Assembly: GCF_000337575.1 (NCBI RefSeq)
Contig: NZ_AOIM01000033.1
Span: 1 to 46,867 of the forward strand
Direction: 5' to 3'
Length of the DNA: 46,867 bases
Source: Natrialba hulunbeirensis JCM 10989
GTDB lineage: Archaea > Halobacteriota > Halobacteria > Halobacteriales > Natrialbaceae
Numbering within the stretch: position 1 is the stretch's first letter; the number at the start of each line of letters is the position of its first letter. Below, in pieces: positions 40,443 to 46,867 of this stretch. The notes under the pieces are model-generated. The model searched no databases. It had not been told where the DNA came from and saw only the letters and a list, made by a program, of their open reading frames with translations. The translations under genes were made by a program, and so were the position numbers.

Positions 40443-41447
40443 ATGACGAGCGATCCGGATCGACGAACGTACGATATCCTCCGTTTGCTCGCGGCTCACG
40501 AACCAATTGGGAGCGTTCACCTAACCACCCATCTCCGCGAGCGCGGCTATTCGATCACGGAGCGAACGGTCCGGCTTACGCTCGCCGACCTCGATGAGAG
40601 CGGATTGACTGAGAAAGCAGGTGGAAAAGGGAGGCGGCTGACAGTTGCCGGCCGTGCAGAGCTCGACCGCGGCGGCGTCAGTGGCCGCGTCGAACAGGTC
40701 CGCGAGCGCCTCGCCGACCTGACAAGTCACGTGACATATGATCCAGACACTGACGAGGGGGACATCGTCGTCGGTACCGTTACCGTGCCGGCAGCAAACC
40801 GGTCGGACGTCGAATCGATCATCGCGACGATCGACGACTCACCGCTGGGACCAGCCACGACAGCACTCGAGTCGGTCGAGCGCGACGGTGCGGAGTTCCT
40901 CGAGATCGCCGCGCCCTCCAGTGTAACGATCGACGGCGTGTTGCTCAACGAGGGGATCGACACGGATCTCGAGACGACTGGTGTCGTCGAGTACCACGCG
41001 GATCCGGAGAGCGTCCCCTACGACGATCCGGAGCCGGCCGCCCACGGCGGTGCGATCAGGCGGTTTACCGACGTGATCGGGGACGAACGGGCAACGGTCG
41101 ACATGGTATCGTTGCTGATAGAGGCGCGTCGCACGACGGTCGGCTCGGCGCTTGCAGGGGAGCCAGGGCTTCTCGTCGCCGACAATCGCGAGTTCCCGCT
41201 CGCGAAGTACGATCGCGCACACGAACTCGCAGTCGCCACTCGCCGCCAACTCGGCGGTGTGGTCGACGTGCGGCGGCCGCGCGAACCCGGTCCGTTTCCC
41301 TGGGATGAACCGGGCTGGGCGTTCGCCTCGCTAACGTGTGTCGGGCTGTCCGAGTGTCTCATCGCCCGCTGTGTCGAGGAGGGGATCGCGACGGAGTGGG
41401 AAACGCTGGCTCGGGTACACGATCGCGACGACCTAAAATATAATTGA
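40443..41447 (+). CDS. NrpR-type nitrogen regulator
   Basis: 334 residues. An N-terminal winged helix (about 8-75, YDILRLLAAHEPIGSVHLTTHLRERGYSITERTVRLTLADLDESGLTEKAGGKGRRLTVAG) closely matches the NrpR HTH. It is followed by one NrpR regulatory domain (DUF128-like; DIVVGTVTVPAANRSDVESII, then SSVTIDGVLLNEGI and RRFTDVIGDERATVDMVSLLIEARRTTVGSAL). NrpR represses nitrogen-assimilation genes and is released by 2-oxoglutarate. Methanogen proteins of this type carry one or two such domains; this one has one. It lies 10 bp behind the aminotransferase gene and so is probably autoregulated through the operator at 39008-39025. Confidence 0.85.
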   Translation: MTSDPDRRTYDILRLLAAHEPIGSVHLTTHLRERGYSITERTVRLTLADLDESGLTEKAGGKGRRLTVAGRAELDRGGVSGRVEQVRERLADLTSHVTYDPDTDEGDIVVGTVTVPAANRSDVESIIATIDDSPLGPATTALESVERDGAEFLEIAAPSSVTIDGVLLNEGIDTDLETTGVVEYHADPESVPYDDPEPAAHGGAIRRFTDVIGDERATVDMVSLLIEARRTTVGSALAGEPGLLVADNREFPLAKYDRAHELAVATRRQLGGVVDVRRPREPGPFPWDEPGWAFASLTCVGLSECLIARCVEEGIATEWETLARVHDRDDLKYN

Positions 41448-41629
41448 CATATATGTGGCAATCGTGAGGCGAGTCGTACGCAGACGGTAACGAACGGCTC
41501 GTCAGTTGGTGAGGCAGTTAAAACAATACAGGAGAGATGGGAAACAGTGTCGCTAAGAGACACGTCACCACGCACTGTGGGAAGGTTTATGTAGGGATAG
41601 CAAGGATACGTGGAGTAGGTGGCAATTGT
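41448..41629 (+). promoter_or_regulatory. Intergenic promoter region of the ABC-importer operon
   Basis: ACATATATGT palindrome (41447-41456) over the stop of the regulator gene, an inverted repeat GTGTC/GACAC (41547-41551 and 41559-41563), a TATA-like GGTTTAT (41584-41590) and an AGGTGG Shine-Dalgarno-like stretch 7 bp before the ATG at 41630. No GGAA-N6-TTCC site is seen here, unlike the upstream gene. Confidence 0.45.
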
Positions 41630-42733
41630 ATGCCAGCAGAAAACACGCACGGGAGACGGACGTTCCTTCGATCGACGGCGGCAGCGGGGAGTGTCGCTGC
41701 CCTCGGAGGACTCGCAGGCTGTACAGGAATGCTCGACGGCGGGGACGACACGCTAACCGTTGCGGTCTACGGCGGCGTGTTCCAGGACGTCATGGACGAG
41801 GACCTCTTCGCCCCATTCGAGGACGAAACCGACATCAGCGTCGAATCGGAGGCACAACCGACCTCCGAAGAAGCGCTCACGCAGTACGAGAACGCCGTCG
41901 GTGCCGGCGACGCGCCAGTCGACGTCGCGATCATGGCACAGACCGGTGTCCTCCAGGGACTGAACTCCGATCTGTGGCACATCTGGGACGACGACGAGTT
42001 CGAGAACCTCGAGTACATCAGCGACGACCTCGTCGGTGAGGCCGACGGCGGCATCTCGAGTATCGGTGCGCTGTCGTGGTACATCAACCTCGTCCAGAAC
42101 ACGGACGTCATCGAGGAGCCAATCGATTCCTGGGAGGCGCTCTGGGACGAGGAGTACGAGGACACCCTCGGTCTCCTCGGCTACGCGTCGAACTCGTTCC
42201 TGCTCGAGGTCACCGCAGAAGTGCACTTCGACGGCCAGGACATTCTCGACGACCGCGACGGTGTCGAGGAAGTATTCGAGGAACTCGAGGGCGTCACGGA
42301 TCAGGCGAACTTCTGGTACGAGAACGAAGCGGAGTTCCAGCAGCGACTCCGTGACGGCGAAGTGCCAGCAGGGATGCTTTACAGTGACATTACGCGAGTC
42401 ATGCAGGACGACGGCGCGCCGGTCCAGTCGAACTTCGTCCAAGAAGGATCGATCCTCGACTCCGGGCTCTGGGTCACACTCGAGACGTCCGACCTCAAGG
42501 AGGAGGCGCGCGAGTTCATCGACTACGCGAGCCAGCCTTCGGTGCAGGACGAACTCGCACAGGGGCTGTACACGAGTCCGACGGTCGAACGCGAGTACTC
42601 CGAGATTGACGACGACTTCTACGAGGAGATCGCCGGGCCAGGACCTGACGAAGCGATCACGCCCAAGTACGAACTCTACGTCGAGGAAGAGGACTGGGTT
42701 AGTGAGCGCTGGGAACAGTTCATCATCGGCTAA
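41630..42733 (+). CDS. PotD-like extracellular solute-binding lipoprotein
   Basis: 367 residues from ATG 41630. Tat-type lipoprotein signal MPAENTHGRRTFLRSTAAAGSVAALGGLAGC, then the periplasmic-binding fold of the polyamine/Fe family: LTVAVYGGVFQDVMDEDLFAPFEDETDISVE ... ENAVGAGDAPVDVAIMAQTGVLQGL ... SIGALSWYINLVQNTD. It captures the substrate outside the cell for the permease downstream. The family binds spermidine/putrescine but also other amines and thiamine; polyamine specificity is not proven. A longer start at 41537 adds 31 basic residues and is unlikely. Confidence 0.88.
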   Translation: MPAENTHGRRTFLRSTAAAGSVAALGGLAGCTGMLDGGDDTLTVAVYGGVFQDVMDEDLFAPFEDETDISVESEAQPTSEEALTQYENAVGAGDAPVDVAIMAQTGVLQGLNSDLWHIWDDDEFENLEYISDDLVGEADGGISSIGALSWYINLVQNTDVIEEPIDSWEALWDEEYEDTLGLLGYASNSFLLEVTAEVHFDGQDILDDRDGVEEVFEELEGVTDQANFWYENEAEFQQRLRDGEVPAGMLYSDITRVMQDDGAPVQSNFVQEGSILDSGLWVTLETSDLKEEAREFIDYASQPSVQDELAQGLYTSPTVEREYSEIDDDFYEEIAGPGPDEAITPKYELYVEEEDWVSERWEQFIIG

Positions 42734-42758
42734 GCCAATCGAGCTAATCTAATTGTTC

Positions 42759-43871
42759 ATGAGTGGAATTTCACTTGCAGGAGTAAAGAAACGGTATCCG
42801 GGTGGCGTTCTCGCAGTCAAAGGTGTCGATATCGACATCGAGAGCGGCGAGTTCGTGACGCTCGTCGGCCCGTCTGGCTGTGGGAAGACGACGACCCTCC
42901 GAACGATCGCCGGTTTCGAGACGCCAACTGACGGAAGTGTTCACATCGACGGGAACGAGGTGACCGACGCACCACCGTACGAGCGTGATACCGGGATGGT
43001 CTTCCAGGACTTCGCGCTGTTCCCGCATATGACCATCCACGAGAACATCGCCTACGGGATGGAAGCCGACGGCGACTACACCACCGAGGAGATCGATGCC
43101 CGCGTCGAGGAGATGCTCGAACTCGTCGAACTACCGGGTGTTGGCGACCGCACGCCAGACCAACTCTCCGGCGGCCAGCAACAGCGTATCGCGCTCGCAC
43201 GTGCACTCGCACCGCAGCCGAAAGCACTGTTGCTCGACGAGCCGCTTGCGAGCCTCGACAAGCAACTGCGCGAGCAGATGCAGGTCGAACTGCGCCGCAT
43301 TCAACAGGAGATCGGCATCACGACCGTCTTCGTCACGCACAATCAGGAGGAGGCGCTGACGATGTCGGACCGTCTGGCCGTGATGAACGACGGTCAGTTC
43401 GAGCAGGTCGGCCCACCGGAAGAGGTGTACAACGACCCTAACTCGCGCTTCGTCGCGGACTTCCTCGGGACGGCCAACATCTTCGATGGGACCGTCTCGT
43501 CGGTCGAGAACGGCTATGCGATGGTCGACTGCGACGATGTCTCCATACAGGCTGTGGTACAGAACGGCGTCTCGGCCGGCGACGACACCTCGGTCGTCAT
43601 CCGTCCGGAGCGGTTCCGGTTCGACGACGGGACCGCCGGCAACGCCGATGTTGCCAGCGCAGACGGCGGCACGAACGCTGGTGGCACGACCGTCTTCGAG
43701 GGAGAGATTACCTTCAAGCGACACCTCGGTAGTAGCGTCGAATTCCATCTCGAAACCGACAGCGGCCGCGAAATCACCGTCGTTCGGCGAAGTGGGATGG
43801 ACAAACGAGGCCCCGGAGACCGAGTGGCGGTCTCCGTCGCGGCCGACGACTGTCGACTCGTGGGGGCATAG
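42759..43871 (+). CDS. PotA-like ABC transporter ATPase
   Basis: 370 residues from ATG 42759 (MSGISLAGVKKRYPGG). Nucleotide-binding domain with Walker A GPSGCGKTTTLR, Q-loop MVFQDFALFPHM, signature QLSGGQQQRIALARAL, Walker B LLLDEPLASLD, H-loop FVTHNQEEAL. The C-terminal TOBE-type domain (about 240-370) contains a Gly/Thr-rich loop around GNADVASADGGTNAGG. Forms the energising subunit for the fused permease that follows without a gap. Confidence 0.94.
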   Translation: MSGISLAGVKKRYPGGVLAVKGVDIDIESGEFVTLVGPSGCGKTTTLRTIAGFETPTDGSVHIDGNEVTDAPPYERDTGMVFQDFALFPHMTIHENIAYGMEADGDYTTEEIDARVEEMLELVELPGVGDRTPDQLSGGQQQRIALARALAPQPKALLLDEPLASLDKQLREQMQVELRRIQQEIGITTVFVTHNQEEALTMSDRLAVMNDGQFEQVGPPEEVYNDPNSRFVADFLGTANIFDGTVSSVENGYAMVDCDDVSIQAVVQNGVSAGDDTSVVIRPERFRFDDGTAGNADVASADGGTNAGGTTVFEGEITFKRHLGSSVEFHLETDSGREITVVRRSGMDKRGPGDRVAVSVAADDCRLVGA

Positions 43872-45869
43872 ATGGGTTCCGATACCGACACCAGCGCTGA
43901 CACTGACACCACCCCCGCCACCGAGGCTGCCCCCGAACTCGTAGCCGACGGTGGAACAGCGACCAGTAGTGACGCTGCAAGCGGTAGTGACGCCACAGAC
44001 GGAGGCGATTCCGGACGTGCGGGCCTGAAAGCGAGAGCAAAGTGGTACGCGCTGTCGTATCCGCTGTTCTGGCTCGTCGCCGTCTTCTTCATCCCGCTGT
44101 GTCTGCTGTTCGTCTTCAGCTTCTGGGTGAACATTCCCGGCGGACAGTACGAATTCGGGTTCACGTTCGAGAACTACCTCCGCTTCGTCAGTGTCGACTT
44201 TACGTCGTCCTGGCCGTTCATCGAGCCCGGACTCTATCTCAGCCAGATGTGGCTGACGATCGAACTGGCGCTCGTGACAGCCATCTTCTCGCTGCTGCTT
44301 GGCTATCCGATCGCGTACTATCTCGCACGGATGGACCGACCGTGGCTGCGTAGCCTGCTGCTTATCACCATTATCTCGTCGCTGTGGGTGACGTACGTCA
44401 TCCGCGCGTACGCCTGGCAGGTCATTCTGGCCTCCGGCGGCGTCCTGAGTTCGATCGGCGTTGCAACCGGGATTCTCTCCGAGCCACAGTCGTTCTATCC
44501 GGGCTACTGGGGACTGGTCGTCGGCATGGTGTACGTCTTCCTGCCGTTCATGGTCCTCACGCTCTACAGCAGCATTCGGAACATCGACGGCGAGCTACTC
44601 GAGGCCTCGAAGAATCTCGGTGCGGGGTCGGTGAAGACGTTCCGCCGTGTGACGCTCCCCCTCTCGAAGAACGGGATTACGAGCGGCACTGCGCTCGTCT
44701 TCATCCTCGCGCTCGGCTCGTACGTGCTGCCGCGACTGCTCGGTAGCTCCGCCGAACGGACGCTGCCGGTGCTGATCGAACAGCAGATCATGAGCGAGAG
44801 TAACTACCCGTTCGCCGCCGCGATGAGTATCGGCCTGATCCTCGTCGTGATGGTGTTCCTCTGGGCGCTCATCCGCGTGACGAACGTCACCGCGGGAAGC
44901 CTCGGTGGGAGCGAAGAGGTCGCGACCGACGGCGGCTCTCAGCAGGCTGGCTCGACGGGAACCAGCCCGCTCGCGAAGGTTCGCGGCGGCTTTGGTAACG
45001 CCGCGTCGGCAATCGGACTGACTGCCGTCGCCGGTCAGATCGGGAGCGCGATCGACTCCGTCGTCACCCGCGTCGACGCGAACACCCGCGAGTCAGTGAT
45101 CTGGGTGACGTTCCGTGTGTACGTCGCGGCTGCGATGGCGTTCATTGCCGTCCCACTCGCGATCATCATCGCCGTCTCGTTCACTCCCGAACAGTTCCTG
45201 ACGTTCCCGCCGGGTGGGTTCTCCATGCAGTGGTACGTCGAGTTCTTCACGAGTGAATCGTGGATGGTTGCGCTGGTCAACAGCTTCGCCATCGCAGGGG
45301 CCGCAGCGCTTCTGAGTACGACGATTGGTGGCGGACTCGCGTTCGCCCTCGACCGATTCGACTACAAGTGGAGTTCGATCTACGGGACGTTCGGCGTGCT
45401 GCCGATTCTCGTGCCGCCGGTGATCATCGGGGTCGCGTTCCTGGTGTTCTTCCTCGAGCTCGGCATCGCCGGCTCGCGGACGAGCATCATCGTCGCACAC
45501 GGGATCTTCTACGCGCCGTTCCCGTTCATCCTGGTCTCACAGGGGTTAGACGAGATCGACCGGACCTACGAGGAAGCTGCGATGAACCTCGGCGCGTCGT
45601 CGCTGCGAACGCTACGGACCATCACGTACCCGCTCATCCGAGCGAACGTGATCTCGGGTGCGCTGTTCGCGTTCATCCTCTCGTTGAACGAGTACATCAT
45701 CGCCTGGCTGCTGTCGCTGTTCCTCGTCAACACCATTCCGATCGAGATCTTCAACTCGCTTCGGTACGGCTACTCGCCGACCATCGCGGCCGCCAGTGTG
45801 GTCTTCATCGCCCTCACTGTGGTCGTGATGACGGCGATTGACCGCTTCTCCGGAGGGATCTGGGAGTAA
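43872..45869 (+). CDS. Fused PotB-PotC ABC permease
   Basis: 665 residues, about twice a normal permease. The first half (about 58-345) and the second half (about 405-665) each have six or so membrane helices and their own EAA loop: EASKNLGAGSVKTFRRVTLPL and EEAAMNLGASSLRTLRTITYPL. The halves correspond to PotB and PotC and are joined by a hydrophilic linker (about 345-400, SLGGSEEVATDGGSQQAGSTG). The N-terminus is an acidic Asp/Thr/Ala tail. ATG directly follows the PotA stop (TAG-ATG). Confidence 0.9.
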   Translation: MGSDTDTSADTDTTPATEAAPELVADGGTATSSDAASGSDATDGGDSGRAGLKARAKWYALSYPLFWLVAVFFIPLCLLFVFSFWVNIPGGQYEFGFTFENYLRFVSVDFTSSWPFIEPGLYLSQMWLTIELALVTAIFSLLLGYPIAYYLARMDRPWLRSLLLITIISSLWVTYVIRAYAWQVILASGGVLSSIGVATGILSEPQSFYPGYWGLVVGMVYVFLPFMVLTLYSSIRNIDGELLEASKNLGAGSVKTFRRVTLPLSKNGITSGTALVFILALGSYVLPRLLGSSAERTLPVLIEQQIMSESNYPFAAAMSIGLILVVMVFLWALIRVTNVTAGSLGGSEEVATDGGSQQAGSTGTSPLAKVRGGFGNAASAIGLTAVAGQIGSAIDSVVTRVDANTRESVIWVTFRVYVAAAMAFIAVPLAIIIAVSFTPEQFLTFPPGGFSMQWYVEFFTSESWMVALVNSFAIAGAAALLSTTIGGGLAFALDRFDYKWSSIYGTFGVLPILVPPVIIGVAFLVFFLELGIAGSRTSIIVAHGIFYAPFPFILVSQGLDEIDRTYEEAAMNLGASSLRTLRTITYPLIRANVISGALFAFILSLNEYIIAWLLSLFLVNTIPIEIFNSLRYGYSPTIAAASVVFIALTVVVMTAIDRFSGGIWE

Positions 45870-46816
45870 TGACGAATGCGAGTTCGGGTTCGGGTTCGGG
45901 TGCGGACCCGGATACCAAACCGGGCTTGGCCGCGGACGAACCGGCGGCCGCTACCGACGCGCAGATCGTCGTCGCACAGACGAGACCCGTGTTCGGCGAG
46001 ATCGAGCGCAACCGCGAGCACACGGTCACAGTCGTCCGTGAGCACGCGGACGCCGATCTGATCGTCCTCCCCGAACTCGCAACCTCGGGCTACGTCTTCG
46101 AATCGGAAGCCGAACTAGCTGCGATGGCCGAACCGCGCGACGGCGAAACAGCCGACGCGTGGACCGCCGTTGCGGCCGAGACGGACACCTGGATCGTCGG
46201 CGGCTTTCCCGAAGCTGTGGAGGCTGACGAGGACGTAGACGCAGATATAGACACAGACACAAACACAGACGTCCAATACTACAACAGCGCCCTCGTCGTC
46301 TCGCCTGACGGCGTCGAGACCGTCTACCGAAAGCTCCACCTGTGGAACGAGGAGCATCGCTGGTTCACCGCCGGCGACGAAGTCACGGTCGTCGACACGC
46401 CGTTTGGCCGGCTCGGCGTCCAGATCTGTAACGATCTCTGGTTTCCGGAACTGACGGTGACGCAAGCGAAAGCAGGCGTCGACCTCGTCGCCGTGCCGAC
46501 TAACTGGGTTCCGGGACCCGCGGATGGGACCCGACCCGGCGGCTGGACGATCGGCGCACACCAGGCGCTCGCCCACGCGAATGCGAACCGCGTCTTCGTG
46601 GCCTGTGCAGACCGTGCAGGCACAGAACGCGGCGTCATGTTCGAAGGCCAGAGCGTTATTCTCGATCCGAACGGGCTCCCGCTCGCTGGTCCGGCACCAG
46701 TCGACGGCGAGCACGCGCTCACGGCGACGTGTACCCTCACTCGAGCGCGCAAGAAGGAGCTGACACCGTACGATGACGCGCTCGCATCGCGTCGTCCCGA
46801 GCACTACGACTGCTAA
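45869..46816 (+). CDS. Nitrilase-superfamily carbon-nitrogen hydrolase
   Basis: 315 residues. Catalytic triad Glu69 (LPELATSGY), Lys155 (YRKLHLW) and Cys187 (VQICNDLWFPE); Glu162 in WNEEHRWF is the usual fourth residue. Members hydrolyse amides or carbamoyl amines (for example N-carbamoylputrescine, beta-ureidopropionate, omega-amidase substrates). The N-terminal about 30 residues and residues 119-133 (acidic, DADIDTDTNTD) are halophilic insertions. It shares one base with the permease (TAATG) and is the last gene of the import operon, so it probably releases ammonia from the imported compound. Complete: the stop lies 31 bp before the right adapter. Confidence 0.9.
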   Translation: MTNASSGSGSGADPDTKPGLAADEPAAATDAQIVVAQTRPVFGEIERNREHTVTVVREHADADLIVLPELATSGYVFESEAELAAMAEPRDGETADAWTAVAAETDTWIVGGFPEAVEADEDVDADIDTDTNTDVQYYNSALVVSPDGVETVYRKLHLWNEEHRWFTAGDEVTVVDTPFGRLGVQICNDLWFPELTVTQAKAGVDLVAVPTNWVPGPADGTRPGGWTIGAHQALAHANANRVFVACADRAGTERGVMFEGQSVILDPNGLPLAGPAPVDGEHALTATCTLTRARKKELTPYDDALASRRPEHYDC

Positions 46817-46847
46817 CACTCGACCGCGGCGACACCCACGACCACTC

Positions 46848-46866
46848 CTGTCTCTTATACACATCT
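46848..46866 (-). other. Tn5/Nextera mosaic-end adapter remnant
   Basis: CTGTCTCTTATACACATCT is the reverse complement of the mosaic end at 9-27. The sequence is a library artefact. It creates a false minus-strand frame whose start reads MCIRDR, a well-known adapter signature. Confidence 0.97.
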
Positions 46867-46867
46867 C

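Noticed and set aside
46115..46864. Minus-strand open frame of 249 residues starting MCIRDR
   Set aside because: Starts inside the Tn5 adapter and is antisense to the nitrilase-type gene; pure artefact.
1..46867. tRNA, rRNA genes, transposases or integrases
   Set aside because: Read for CCA-less tRNA cloverleafs, rRNA motifs and DDE or tyrosine-recombinase motifs; none seen. The putative insertions at ileS and argF therefore lack a recombinase in this window.

Overview
The window is one assembled contig from a halophilic archaeon (class Halobacteria, probably of the Natrialba type). The sequence is GC-rich, the proteins are very acidic, and several carry Tat-type lipoprotein signals. Many genes start at or next to a TATA box about 26-30 nt upstream, which suggests leaderless mRNAs. 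Clade-typical genes include an acidic plant-type 2Fe-2S ferredoxin, the LysW-carrier arginine pathway and an NrpR-type regulator. Both contig ends carry a Tn5/Nextera mosaic-end adapter (9-27 and 46848-46866), so the outermost bases are library artefact and the left end truncates bioF.

Layout: 28-2710 (leftward) is a biotin operon, bioB - BioU-like oxidoreductase - bioF, with a BirA-type inverted repeat over the bioB start. 3146-9138 holds ferredoxin, a phosphoglucosamine/phosphomannomutase, a beta-propeller-like protein, two lipoproteins and PRPP synthetase. 9460-12672 is isoleucyl-tRNA synthetase; a degenerate copy of its 3' end lies just downstream. 12926-20860 is a run of mostly single genes: small membrane proteins, family-4 uracil-DNA glycosylase, HIT hydrolase, prepilin peptidase, class-I glutamine amidotransferase and threonine synthase.

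22653-31962 holds arginine biosynthesis on the minus strand as two units: argG-argH, then argW(lysW)-argX-argC-argB-argD-argE(lysK)-argF. Within the second unit every junction overlaps by 1 or 4 nt. A lower-GC PQQ-propeller lipoprotein gene (21415-22572) sits directly behind argF. It is flanked on its far side by a second, degenerate copy of the argF 3' end, which looks like the footprint of an insertion. argB carries an in-frame hairpin-rich insertion.

32362-38513 includes a membrane-anchored winged-helix protein, a LigT-like protein, a lipoprotein whose 3' end is repeated in tandem, an XPD/Rad3-type helicase and a YfcE-type phosphodiesterase. 39032-46816 is a nitrogen-scavenging locus: a class-III aminotransferase, an NrpR-type repressor, a PotD/PotA/PotB-C-fusion ABC importer and a nitrilase-superfamily hydrolase. 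A perfect CCGGAA-N6-TTCCGG palindrome lies next to the first gene. It contains GGAA-N6-TTCC, the operator of methanogen NrpR.

The strongest leads are the NrpR/operator pair, the BioU plus atypical BioB operon, and the recurrent duplication of gene 3' ends (ileS, argF, the lipoprotein at 34639).
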